From Geomicrobium sp. JCM 19039 (GTDB taxonomy: Bacteria > Bacillota > Bacilli > Bacillales > Marinococcaceae): 58,387 nucleotides of DNA. The position numbers and the translations under genes were made by a program. Location of the stretch: NCBI RefSeq assembly GCF_000698145.1, contig NZ_BAXB01000023.1:1-58387 (forward strand). The letters are read 5' to 3'. A model generated the notes under the pieces. The model searched no databases. It saw only the letters and a list, made by a program, of their open reading frames with translations, and was not told where the DNA came from. Shown here piece after piece: positions 29,171 through 37,853 of the stretch (within the stretch, counting starts at the first letter, position 1; every line of letters begins with the position of its first letter).

Positions 29171-30004
29171 ATGATTATCAACAACAACATGTCCGCAATG
29201 AACGCACACCGTCAAATGGGTGTGAACCAGAACAGTATGCAATCTTCAATGGAGAAACTATCTTCAGGACAACGCATTAACCGTGCAGGCGACGATGCAG
29301 CGGGCCTTTCAATCTCAGAGAAAATGAGAGCACAAATCCGTGGATTGGATCAAGCAAGCCGTAACGCACAAGATGGAATCTCTCTCATTCAAACAGCTGA
29401 AGGTGCATTGGATGAGACGCATAGCATTCTTCAACGTATGCGCGAACTCGCAGTTCAAGCATCAAACGATACAAATGACGCACCAGACCGCGAGGCTATT
29501 GGAAATGAGCTCGCTGAGCTTGGTAAAGAATTAGAAAGAATTATGGAAAATACAGAGTTTAACGAGAAGTCACTACTTAACGGTGAAGCTGGAGAAATTA
29601 ATTTCCAAGTAGGGGCAAACAATGGTCAGGTTATGACTGTTGACTTTGGTACAGAAGGCATTGACCTTACGAGCATCGTTGGTGCTGTTGGTGAACTAGG
29701 TGCAGAGAGCGTGGCAACTCACGAAACAGCTACTGCATTAATTGAGACTCTTAATGATCAGATACAGCTAGTCTCTGACGGTCGTTCTATGCTAGGTGCA
29801 TATCAAAACCGCCTTGAGCATACAATTAACAACTTGGACAACGCTTCTGAAAACCTACAAGCTGCAGAATCTCGTATCCGCGACGTAGACATGGCGCGTG
29901 AGATGATGGAGTTCACAAAGAACAATATCCTTTCCCAAGCTTCTCAATCTATGCTTGCGCAAGCGAACCAGTTGCCTCAAAGCGTACTTCAGTTATTACA
30001 ATAA
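29171..30004 (+). CDS. hag: Flagellin
   Basis: 277 aa, complete and in frame. N-terminal D0/D1 (MIINNNMSAMNAHRQMGVNQ, SSGQRINRAGDDAAGLSISE) and C-terminal D0 (RDVDMAREMMEFTKNNILSQ to LPQSVLQLLQ) are highly conserved. The central variable part is short, so this is a minimal flagellin like Bacillus Hag. Ribosome site aaggagg. Expressed from the sigma-D promoter just upstream; two hairpins follow. Secreted by the flagellar export machine and assembled as filament. Confidence 0.97.
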   Translation: MIINNNMSAMNAHRQMGVNQNSMQSSMEKLSSGQRINRAGDDAAGLSISEKMRAQIRGLDQASRNAQDGISLIQTAEGALDETHSILQRMRELAVQASNDTNDAPDREAIGNELAELGKELERIMENTEFNEKSLLNGEAGEINFQVGANNGQVMTVDFGTEGIDLTSIVGAVGELGAESVATHETATALIETLNDQIQLVSDGRSMLGAYQNRLEHTINNLDNASENLQAAESRIRDVDMAREMMEFTKNNILSQASQSMLAQANQLPQSVLQLLQ

Positions 30005-30014
30005 TAGGTTCTTA

Positions 30015-30100
30015 CAGCAACTCTTCATTTGAAGAGTTGCTGTGTTATGCATTATTAATGAGAAAAGGGAGTCAGTATTCACTGGCTCTTTTTTCTCATT
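30015..30100 (+). terminator. Tandem hairpins after flagellin
   Basis: First a perfect 12-bp stem cagcaactcttc / gaagagttgctg (30015-30042) without a T tract. Then a longer stem beginning gagaaaagggagtcagt (30060) and pairing through actggctcttttttctc (30097), which ends in T residues. The first may protect the abundant mRNA's 3' end; the second is the likely terminator. Confidence 0.75.
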
Positions 30101-30126
30101 GATGATTAGAACAAGGAGTGAGTAGT

Positions 30127-31503
30127 ATGCAGCAACTTTCAGATAAAGTTATAACGCAAACGGTTAATATACTAGAAACAATTAATGAGTCTTTAAATAT
30201 GTATCAACAAGCCTATCAAGATGAAGATATTCAGAAAATGATCGAATATTTAAGTGTTACAGTTGAAGGCTGGAATGCGATTGAACCTAGTGTCCGACAA
30301 TTAAACACAATGGGTAAAGAGATAGAAAGGATACAATCAGACCTTCGAGGCATTGTTGAGTTTGCAGAAAATGGGAATATGATTAATGCATATCAAATTA
30401 TCCAGTTTTCTCTTAATCATGAACTAGCTAATGTGAAAAATGGCCTCTATCAATACATAAGCTCAAATAAAGAAGAACTATTAGTAGGGGTGTACCTTCC
30501 TAACAACAATCCTCTTAAAGTTATGCCAGAGAATAGAATAAAAGCTCTCGTTGCAGAAGCCAAAAAAACGAATACAAAACTTATCTTTTTTTCAGATGAA
30601 GACGTTTTACTTGAACACAAGCAGGTCCATGCTTCTGTATGGAACATGGATTCAGAGCAAAAAGAAACGACACCGTTCCCAGACGTAATTGATAATATTG
30701 GGATGAGGGAATCACAAAGTGAAATTGAGAATGTGTTAAGGGATCAAGTCCCATTTATAAAGTTTGGCATAGGTAATAAATTGTTTTTGCCTATGGAATT
30801 AGTGAAAAGGAAATCTCCCTTTGCAAAGTATTTTATTCCATTTAAGTTAATAAATAATGAAGAAGTGGCGATAAACTTTATTTATGTGCAGAAAAAAGTA
30901 GTTATTAAGCCTATCGCAGGCAGACAAGGACAATCCATATATTTCGTCGATAAAATCAATAAACATTTTGTAGTTAAAGAACATAAGAAAAAGTATTCAT
31001 TAATGGAAGAGCAGTTAAAAGATTTTATTGGGAAATTATTATTGGAAGGTAATTATATTGTACAAAAATATGTGAAAGCTCAAACAAAAAAGAAGTCCCC
31101 ATTTGATATTCGCGCTCACGTACAGAAAAATGGTCACGGTAATTGGGTGTTAACAAAAATATATCCAAGAATAGGAAATAAAAAAAGCATACTTAGTAAC
31201 ATCAGTCGTGGTGGTCATACAGAGGAATTGTCGAATTTCCTTAGAAAAGAATTTATTAGCAATGCACATAATCTCGAGAATGAGTTAATTAATCTATCAC
31301 TCAATCTGACGACACATATTGATCAAATCTACCGATCAGCAATTGACGAGTTGGGGTTAGATTTAACAATAGATGCCAATAAAAGAATTTGGGTACACGA
31401 AGTTAACCTCGCTCCACAGACGACTTTCCATGAAGAAGAGAGAGCAGTGAACACAATTGCTTACTCTCGATTTATTGCAAAGAATGGTATTGTTTTTAAT
31501 TAA
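30127..31503 (+). CDS. ATP-grasp protein, YheC/YheD-like, with helical N-terminal domain
   Basis: 458 aa from ATG 30127 (aaggag 8 nt upstream). Residues 1-115 are predicted helical (coiled-coil-like heptads, no known family). The rest resembles the YheC/YheD ATP-grasp group: KKVVIKPIAGRQGQSIYFV is the nucleotide-binding strand-loop, NYIVQKYVKAQ follows, then FDIRAHVQKNGHGNW and the metal-binding end WVHEVNLAPQ. YheC/D proteins are linked to spores in Bacillus; this one sits directly behind flagellin and has an extra domain. An ATP-dependent ligase activity is expected, with an unknown substrate. Confidence 0.75.
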   Translation: MQQLSDKVITQTVNILETINESLNMYQQAYQDEDIQKMIEYLSVTVEGWNAIEPSVRQLNTMGKEIERIQSDLRGIVEFAENGNMINAYQIIQFSLNHELANVKNGLYQYISSNKEELLVGVYLPNNNPLKVMPENRIKALVAEAKKTNTKLIFFSDEDVLLEHKQVHASVWNMDSEQKETTPFPDVIDNIGMRESQSEIENVLRDQVPFIKFGIGNKLFLPMELVKRKSPFAKYFIPFKLINNEEVAINFIYVQKKVVIKPIAGRQGQSIYFVDKINKHFVVKEHKKKYSLMEEQLKDFIGKLLLEGNYIVQKYVKAQTKKKSPFDIRAHVQKNGHGNWVLTKIYPRIGNKKSILSNISRGGHTEELSNFLRKEFISNAHNLENELINLSLNLTTHIDQIYRSAIDELGLDLTIDANKRIWVHEVNLAPQTTFHEEERAVNTIAYSRFIAKNGIVFN

Positions 31504-31558
31504 GAAATTTGGAATAAGTGGTCAGGTATGCTTATCAAAAATAGGAGTAGGGCATCCC

Positions 31559-31702
31559 CTACTCCTCCACCAATACTGGATACCAGCACACATTCAAATC
31601 CCCGTCGCCGAGGTCAATCACGTAGAAATCTCCCTCCATCTGCCTCTCCTCCTTGCCCTCAGTGTCGCCAACATACCAGACTTTTAATCTATGAAACTTC
31701 AT
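31559..31702 (-). CDS. Possible small acidic protein (47 aa)
   Basis: An open frame from ATG 31702 reads MKFHRLKVWYVGDTEGKEER followed by QMEGDFYVIDLGDGDLNVCW and ends at 31559. The composition is protein-like (tyrosine/tryptophan-bearing strands) and it is opposite in sense to its neighbours. No ribosome site is visible, so it may be a remnant or not expressed. Confidence 0.35.
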   Translation of the reverse strand: MKFHRLKVWYVGDTEGKEERQMEGDFYVIDLGDGDLNVCWYPVLVEE

Positions 31703-31761
31703 GTTTAGGAAAGAAAGAAGAAGGGTAAAAAGAAGCACTCGGTTTTGGAGGGGATGACGAA

Positions 31762-31875
31762 TTGACCCGTTCGTTCTATACAGTTTTCTTTTATTTTGTA
31801 ATGATTACAGGAGTGATGGTCGTTTCCGTGTTCCTCATGTACATCGTTCTTTTAGGGTATAACTACATCCGCTGA
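31762..31875 (+). CDS. Small single-helix membrane protein (37 aa)
   Basis: TTG start at 31762 with a strong site (ggagggg, 8 nt upstream). Encodes MTRSFYTVFFYFVMITGVMV followed by VSVFLMYIVLLGYNYIR, one long hydrophobic helix with a basic C-terminus. Too short for ordinary gene finding. Function unknown; it lies just before repeat copy D. Confidence 0.5.
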   Translation: MTRSFYTVFFYFVMITGVMVVSVFLMYIVLLGYNYIR

Positions 31876-32119
31876 GTGGCTCCGGCCGCCGGCTTTTTTT
31901 GTCGAGCGAAAGCGCCAGGTCTGGCGTTCTTGCCCGCCGGCAAGGCCTAACGACATGTCGTCCCCGCTGGGGCCGAAACGAAACCGGGCTGGGTTCGGCG
32001 CGGCCCGCGCCAATCTGCTCTCTATTTTAGGCTTTCTGCGCACAAGTTTGCCCTTTTAACGATATATCAGCCAAGTACAGAACTTACTATGGGAGAATCT
32101 TGCGCCTTTATGGCGCAAT
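31876..32119. repeat. Dispersed GC-rich repeat, copy D
   Basis: The core at about 31969-32005 reads ggggccgaaacgaaaccggg and ends ggttcggcgcgg, closely matching copy A (inverted) and copy C. A single TGCGCGCAAGTTT-like motif (ctgcgcacaagttt) follows at 32036-32049. Upstream are further hairpins (gccaggtctggc; cttgcccgccggcaag). No gene. Confidence 0.65.
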
Positions 32120-32398
32120 TTAACGTTTTAGAGCCGAAGTTTCACCTGTAAGCGCACCATACAACGTTCTATGAGCTGATTTGATAATGTCAAGAAATTG
32201 CGCGCATGCAAGGTAAGTCGCCTCTGGCTCTATGGATAGATGATGGCGCCTAGTTGAAGGGGTGTCGCTCCGAGGCCAGTCCTGAATGTGCGTGCAACCC
32301 CAACCCCTATCTATACTGGAGAGAGTAGAAGAATCGCAATGATCTGCAAGGCCATCCAATACCTTAATGGACATGAACGCCTTACTTATGCCCACCAC
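32120..32398 (-). pseudogene. Possible remnant of a LysR-type regulator C-terminus
   Basis: A 92-codon frame whose end reads PSTRRHHLSIEPEATYLACA followed by QFLDIIKSAH, resembling the last strand and helix of LysR effector domains (R..L......YL..A..FLDIIK). The first 50 residues fit nothing. It overlaps the stop of the isomerase gene upstream by 13 nt. May be a real fragment or chance; no DNA-binding part is present. Confidence 0.3.
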
Positions 32399-33357
32399 AT
32401 CTCGGTCGGTTTCTCTTGGAAACGTATGCGTTTTAGAAATTCTAAGGCGCGAGCAAGTCCTTCCTCTATAGAAGCATATTGGTCTTCGTGTTCAATCGAT
32501 AATACACCAGTATAATTTACCATTGAAAGGGCACTGAGCATATTTTTCCACATGCTCTCACTCATTCCATACCCTACGGTTCGAAAGGTCCACGCACGCT
32601 CCAGTCCTCTACGATAATCCTTTGTGTCCAGCACGCCATTCACATTAATATTTGAACGATCGAGGTACGTATCTTTTGCATGAAAATGAAAGATGGCTTG
32701 CTCTGAACCTAAGTATTTTATGGCTACTACGGGATCAATGCCTTGCCAGATTAAATGACTAGGGTCAAAATTGGCGCCGATGTTCGTGCTGCCTGAGCGT
32801 TTTCTTAGTTCCATAAGCGTCTCCGGATTGTAGACAGCAAAGCCGGGGTGCATTTCAAGCGCAATCTTTACTCCATAATCTTCAGCGAACTTGGCTTGCT
32901 TCTTCCAATATGGAACGATGGAGTGTTCCCATTGCCATTCACGAATTTCAGCATACTCTGCAGGCCAAGCGCACGTAATCCAATTTGGGTGACGCGCGTT
33001 TTCGTGATCACCGGGACATCCGGAGAAGCAGTTGACTACTGATATTCCTAACTTTTTAGCAAGTAGTATTGTCTTTTCCAAGATCTCGTGGTGGGTGCTG
33101 GCAATAGTGGAATCAGGATGAATAGGGTTGCCTTGGCAGCTGAGTCCACTGATCTCTATATTGGCATCACGTAACTTGTTAAGAAGTTGTTCGCGTGCAG
33201 TCTCACTATTTAATAACTCATCTAGCTGACAATGAGCATCTCCTGGGAAGTTGCCAGTCCCTAGTTCGATTGCTTCAATTCCAAGGTTGCTTACTTTCTC
33301 AATCATTTCAGGGGTTGTGAGATTTTGAAAAAGGACGGTAAACAGACCGATTTTCAT
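32386..33357 (-). CDS. Sugar phosphate isomerase/epimerase family protein (TIM barrel)
   Basis: 323 aa AP-endonuclease-2/xylose-isomerase-like barrel: MKIGLFTVLFQNLTTPEMIE, IEAIELGTGNFPGD, metal ligands in ALEMHPGF, NIGANFDPSHLIWQG, HFHAKDT and SIEHED. It overlaps the upstream oxidoreductase by ATGA. Together with Gfo/Idh dehydrogenases such proteins isomerise or cleave keto-sugars or inosose-like intermediates. The sugar is unknown. Confidence 0.85.
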   Translation of the reverse strand: MKIGLFTVLFQNLTTPEMIEKVSNLGIEAIELGTGNFPGDAHCQLDELLNSETAREQLLNKLRDANIEISGLSCQGNPIHPDSTIASTHHEILEKTILLAKKLGISVVNCFSGCPGDHENARHPNWITCAWPAEYAEIREWQWEHSIVPYWKKQAKFAEDYGVKIALEMHPGFAVYNPETLMELRKRSGSTNIGANFDPSHLIWQGIDPVVAIKYLGSEQAIFHFHAKDTYLDRSNINVNGVLDTKDYRRGLERAWTFRTVGYGMSESMWKNMLSALSMVNYTGVLSIEHEDQYASIEEGLARALEFLKRIRFQEKPTEMWWA

Positions 33358-34471
33358 TTACGTTCCTCCTCATCATCATTTACGCGAACCCATTGCTCTT
33401 CTTCATGACTTCGCTTTATAGCCTCAACAATTTTCATAACGTAATGACCTTGTTCAAAAGTGGCATATTCTTTTTTTACTGTTGTGTCGTTAACCGATGA
33501 GTAAAAATTATCGAATAAGTTCTTCAGAGCATCTGGCCAACCTTCTTGATGTCCGCCTGGATAGTGAGCGAGATGTTGTGCCGGAGTGTTCAACAAAGAT
33601 GCATCCTTAAGTAGCTCTGCGTTGGTTTCATTTCGTTTACCAATCCATAAGCGATTCGGTTTTTCTTGATTCCAGTAATACGAAGCGTCTGTTAAGGATA
33701 GCTCCATATCAAAATGATTTTTTCTTCCCGCGGTGACTTGAGAAATAACAAAGCTCGCTTTAAGTCCACTAGCAAATCGTAAAAGGATTAATCCAGCATC
33801 TTCGGTGGTGATTGGAATCATCTTTGAACCGTCGTAACGTTCTGGATGGACTGTGCTTAGGTCAGCGAATACACTGGTAATTTGATCTCCTGTAATGTGT
33901 TGCACGGTGTCAATCCAGTGGGAACCAATATCTGCAACCGCCCGAGATGAACCGTTTATGGAGACGTCGGAACGCCAATTGTAGTCACCTTCATAAAGCA
34001 TCCAGTCTTGCATATAGCTGCCCCGAATCAGATGAGGTGCACCGTGTTCTTGATGATGTACCATATCTTTCATCTGCATCGTTAAAGGTAGAATCGGTAG
34101 TTAAAGCAAACTGCATTTGCGCATTTCATTTCTTGTGCAAGGTCGACAAGTTTCTGGGATTCGGATGTTGAAATTCCAAGTGGTTTTTCAGAGATTATAC
34201 ATTTGCGCTGTTCTAAGGCATATTCATTAATAGGGTAATGCATATGATTAGATGTACAATTATGAATTGCATCAATTTCATCATGAGCAATTAATTCATA
34301 TGGATCAGTAAAGGCATATGCTATGTTATGTGTATTTGCAAAATGTTCAGCTCGGCTCAGCGTTTTAGACTGAACTGCTACTACTTCGACATAAGGCAAG
34401 CGTTTTAGCGCATCTACATGCGCGTTTGCCGAAAACCCCGTACCGATAATACCGACTCTCACTCGATCCAC
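33354..34471 (-). CDS. Gfo/Idh/MocA family oxidoreductase (one frameshift as sequenced)
   Basis: N-terminus MDRVRVGIIGTGFSANAHVD is the NAD-binding Rossmann start; ISEKPLGIS is the family's catalytic EKP motif; GSYMQDWMLYEGDYNWRSD and AVADIGSHWIDTVQHITG follow. The frame breaks at 34086-34088, where one extra base (CC to CCC) restores NYRFYPLTMQMKDMVHH and a 372-aa protein. First gene leftward from the cre-bearing divergent promoter region. Confidence 0.88.
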
Positions 34472-34479
34472 GCCCTTTC

Positions 34480-34493
34480 TGTAAACGTTTACA
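34480..34493. promoter_or_regulatory. cre-like/LacI-type operator 1
   Basis: TGTAAACGTTTACA, a perfect 14-bp palindrome fitting the catabolite-responsive element consensus TGWAANCGNTNWCA. It is 9 nt upstream of the leftward oxidoreductase start. Either CcpA or the local LacI-family regulator could bind. Confidence 0.85.
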
Positions 34494-34608
34494 AAAAAGT
34501 GTATAGTATTTATTTGTAATTTTCAACATTTTTAATTGAAACCGTTGACATTATTGAGTGTGTTCTTTTATACTGACTGCAACCAATAGTAAAAGTAGAT
34601 ATCATTTA

Positions 34609-34622
34609 TGTAAACCATTACA
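34609..34622. promoter_or_regulatory. cre-like/LacI-type operator 2
   Basis: TGTAAACCATTACA, one mismatch from the consensus, 16 nt before the LacI-family start codon. Suits autoregulation. Confidence 0.6.
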
Positions 34623-34637
34623 TCAATAAGGGGCAAG

Positions 34638-35639
34638 ATGATGACCACAATACGAGAGGTTGCAAAAGAGGCGGGCGTGTCTGTTGCAACAGTATCAAGG
34701 GTTATGCGAGAAACAGACAAGGTTTCTAAAGAGAAGCGTGAGCGTGTACTGGAAGCCATCGACCGACTAAACTATCAGCCGAACATGATTGCCCGCTTTT
34801 TGCGTACGTCCAAAACGAGAACGGTTTTGGTAGTGGTTCCAGACATTACGAATCCTTTCTTCTCAAATGTTTTAACGGGCATTCAAAACTACGCGAATCA
34901 AACCGGGTATCATGTCTTGTTGTTTAATGCAGTAAATATTCGCAACCAGAACCATGAATTGATGGAGATGTTAGGCCAAAAGCAAGTTGATGGAATTATC
35001 ATGTTAACGTCTCAAGTTGAAAAGAGCCTACTGGAAAAAATGAACGAAGCCTACAACCTTGTGCTTGCCTGTGAATATATAGATGGAATTGACGTTCCAA
35101 CTGTTGCAATTGATAACATTAGCAGCTCACGAAAAATGACGAATCATCTCATTCAAATTGGGTATAGAAAAATCGCTCACATTAGTGGCGAGTTGGATAT
35201 CGTACTGAGTGTTGATCGCTTAAAAGGCTATAAGCAAGCGTTGTACGAAGCGAGCATGGACGTCCCGAATGCATACATACAAGAAGGGGATTTTTCTTAC
35301 GAAGCAGGCTATAATTTAACCCTAAAGTTATTATCACTGGAAGAACCGCCAGATGCCATCTTTGCAGCTAGTGATGAAATGGCAATGGGTGCCGTTCAAG
35401 CAGCGCAGTCAAAAGGTATACAAATACCAGAAGATATCGCTATTGTGGGGTTTGATGATATAAAAATGGCTTCTATTTTCTCACCGGCTCTAACCACAAT
35501 TGCTCAGCCGACGTTAAACATTGGCTCAAAAGCAATGGAACTTGCTATTAAACGAATGGAGGGGGAGGTTATAAATAAAAGTCAGTACATTTTAAATGAT
35601 CATTTGATTGTTCGTAAATCCTGTGGTTATCATGTGTGA
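34638..35639 (+). CDS. LacI family transcriptional regulator
   Basis: 333 aa. Helix-turn-helix and hinge at the N-terminus (TTIREVAKEAGVSVATVSRV, LNYQPNMIARFLRTSKTRTV), then a periplasmic-binding-protein-like sensor domain (VVPDITNPFFSNVL, IFAASDEMAMGAVQAAQSKG, IAIVGFDDIKMASIFSPALT). ATG 34638 or the adjacent 34641. Flanked by three or four operator-like palindromes; it probably senses the sugar taken up by this locus. Confidence 0.93.
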   Translation: MMTTIREVAKEAGVSVATVSRVMRETDKVSKEKRERVLEAIDRLNYQPNMIARFLRTSKTRTVLVVVPDITNPFFSNVLTGIQNYANQTGYHVLLFNAVNIRNQNHELMEMLGQKQVDGIIMLTSQVEKSLLEKMNEAYNLVLACEYIDGIDVPTVAIDNISSSRKMTNHLIQIGYRKIAHISGELDIVLSVDRLKGYKQALYEASMDVPNAYIQEGDFSYEAGYNLTLKLLSLEEPPDAIFAASDEMAMGAVQAAQSKGIQIPEDIAIVGFDDIKMASIFSPALTTIAQPTLNIGSKAMELAIKRMEGEVINKSQYILNDHLIVRKSCGYHV

Positions 35640-35654
35640 ATTAGCTCAGTTAGT

Positions 35655-35690
35655 TGTAATCGATTACAAGAAAAAATGAAAGCGCTTACT
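35655..35690 (+). promoter_or_regulatory. cre-like/LacI-type operators 3 and 4
   Basis: TGTAATCGATTACA (35655-35668) matches the cre consensus fully and TGAAAGCGCTTACT (35677-35690) at 13 of 14 positions. They lie between the regulator stop and the isomerase start at 35711, where a promoter for the downstream sugar operon is expected. Confidence 0.7.
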
Positions 35691-35710
35691 AATGTAAAGG
35701 GAGGATTTTT

Positions 35711-36469
35711 ATGATGAAGAAGCCTATTGCCATTCAGCTATACACGTTAAGAAATGAGTTTAACAATGATCTTGAACGACAACTATCAGCAGTTGGAAAA
35801 ATGGGGTTTGACGGTGTTGAATTTGCAGGAGGTTACTGGGGCCATGACGTTAACGAAACGAAGAGACAGCTCTCGGATTTTGGATTAAGGGTAGCGGGTA
35901 GCCATGTTCCTTTCGACAAACTTAAGAACGAGATTGATAAGGTCATCGAAGATCAGAACACTTTGGGAAGCGCTCATATCATATGTCCAATTTTGCCTGA
36001 ACAATATCGCAATTCCGTTGATGGGTATAAAGAAGCTGCTTCATATCTAAGTCAATTTGGCGAGAAATGCTCTAGTCACGATATTCAATTTAGTTACCAT
36101 AACCACGCATTCGAGCTTGAAGTGATTGATAATATGTACCCTTTGGAAATCTTATTTGATGAAACAAGTCCACGACACGTGAAAGCGGAACTCGATGTAT
36201 ATTGGCTGAAGAAAGCAGGCGAGGAGCCGCTGGAGTGGTTGAAGAAATATAACAATCGTACACCATTAATCCATCTAAAAGATATGACTGCAAGCGATGG
36301 GGCTTTTGCCCCTTTAGGGACTGGTGGGGTGAACTTGGAGTCAATTATTGAATATGGGGAGCATGAAATGAATGCATTATCTTGGTGGGTTTTTGAGCAA
36401 GATCACTCAGAGCAACCGATTGCGGATGTAGAAAAAAGTATTAATTACCTGAAAGGAGAACGAAAATGA
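35711..36469 (+). CDS. Sugar phosphate isomerase/epimerase family protein
   Basis: 252 aa TIM barrel: PIAIQLYTLRNEFNNDLERQ, VGKMGFDGVEFAGGYWG, FSYHNHAFELE with metal ligands, VKAELDVYWLKKAGEEP, LIHLKDM and the C-terminal FEQDHSE. Shorter than the barrel at 32.4-33.4 kb and only distantly related. First gene of the rightward operon; ATGA overlap with the binding protein downstream. Confidence 0.88.
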   Translation: MMKKPIAIQLYTLRNEFNNDLERQLSAVGKMGFDGVEFAGGYWGHDVNETKRQLSDFGLRVAGSHVPFDKLKNEIDKVIEDQNTLGSAHIICPILPEQYRNSVDGYKEAASYLSQFGEKCSSHDIQFSYHNHAFELEVIDNMYPLEILFDETSPRHVKAELDVYWLKKAGEEPLEWLKKYNNRTPLIHLKDMTASDGAFAPLGTGGVNLESIIEYGEHEMNALSWWVFEQDHSEQPIADVEKSINYLKGERK

Positions 36470-37784
36470 ACAAAAAATTGACGCTAGGTCTAGGGTTTTT
36501 GATCCTTTGCTCTGCATGTGCACCTTCAGCCATTGACGAAGCACCAAATGAAGATGTTGATACGGATGGAACATCTACTCCAGATTCCGATGGGAACGAA
36601 AGTGGAGAAGTAGTTCTGAATTTTTGGCATATTGATCCCGGTGAAAAAGGGGCTGTTTATGAACGGGCGGTAGAACGGTTTGAGGAAAATCATCCGAATG
36701 CCCAAGTGAATGTACTGAGAATTCCGAATGATGATTACAAGCAACGGATGGTCGTTGCTATGTCTGGTGGGGATCCCCTGATGTTTTTCATAGTTGGGGA
36801 GGAAGCTGGTTAAATGAGTTTGTTGAGGCAGGCAGTGTTATGTCCCTTGATCAAACGGATGTTGATTTTGACCAGTATTTGGATGTCGCTCTTGACAATG
36901 CCACATTCGAAGAAGAAATCTATGGTGTGCCTTTAGGCGTTTCCCTCACGTTATTTTTTTATAACACCGGAATTTTTGAAGAATTAGAGTTGGATACTCC
37001 AAAAGACTATGACGAGTTCATCACTGTCGTTGAAACGTTAAGAGATAATGATTATTATCCATTGGCTTTAGCAAATCAAACGGGGTGGACAGGCGCTTAT
37101 TATCAGGAGTATCTTGTGAATCGCTTAGCAGGTGAGGGATTATATGATGATGCATTGCAGCGTGAGGGCGCAGGTTTTGATGACGAGAATTATGTAAGGG
37201 CCAATGAGAAAATCCAAGACCTCGTCGACATGGATGCTTTTAATCCAGGATTTAATGGCATTCCATATGATGCGGGCCAAGGCAGACAATTAATGTACTC
37301 AGAACAGGCAGCCATGATGTTAATTACCACATCTTTTCTGAATAACGTAAGAGATGAGGCACCGCAATATGAAGATGATCTCGGAGTATTTCCTTTTCCA
37401 ACCATTGAGGGTGGGGAAGGTGACGGATCGAACCTCCTGGGATCCGGAGCTCCGGTTTGGTCAGTGTACGAGGATACAGAACACGAGGAGTTAGCCATCG
37501 AGCTTATTAAAGAATTGAGCAACGAAGAGACATCCATAGATTATATGGATTCCACAGCGAGTATGTCAGCTTATGAAGGACTACAGTCAGATGACGCATT
37601 TGTACAACAATTTATTGATCTGCTCCAAGATGCCAATTATTTAGGCATGCCTTATGATCAAACGATGCCGCCAAGTGTTGCTCAAGTACATTTAGATGCT
37701 GCGCAAGAAGTGTTGGGGAATACGTTAACACCTGAAGAAGCAGCTGATTTAGTCGAGGAAGCAGCTCAAAATAGTTTGGATTAG
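36466..37784 (+). CDS. Sugar ABC transporter substrate-binding lipoprotein (one frameshift as sequenced)
   Basis: Signal peptide with lipobox FLILCSAC, then a family-1 binding protein (VVLNFWHIDPGEKGAVYERA, NVLRIPNDDYKQRM). The frame slips at a C run (36775-36778); one extra C restores MSGGDPPDVFHSWGGSWLNE, a diagnostic family motif, and gives 439 aa. Binds an unknown sugar for the two permeases that follow. No ATPase gene is nearby; a shared MsmX-type ATPase elsewhere is usual. Confidence 0.9.
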
Positions 37785-37792
37785 TAGGCCCA

Positions 37793-37829
37793 ATATATCA
37801 TAGAGAGCACCAAGCTCTCTATGATATAT
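37793..37829 (+). terminator. Strong hairpin between binding protein and permease genes
   Basis: A perfect 16-bp stem (atatatcatagagagc at 37793-37808, complement at 37814-37829) with a 5-nt loop and no T tract. It most likely stabilises the binding-protein message or attenuates the permeases, giving more binding protein than transporter. Confidence 0.7.
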
Positions 37830-37853
37830 GGTTTGCGAATAGGAGGGAGAAAC

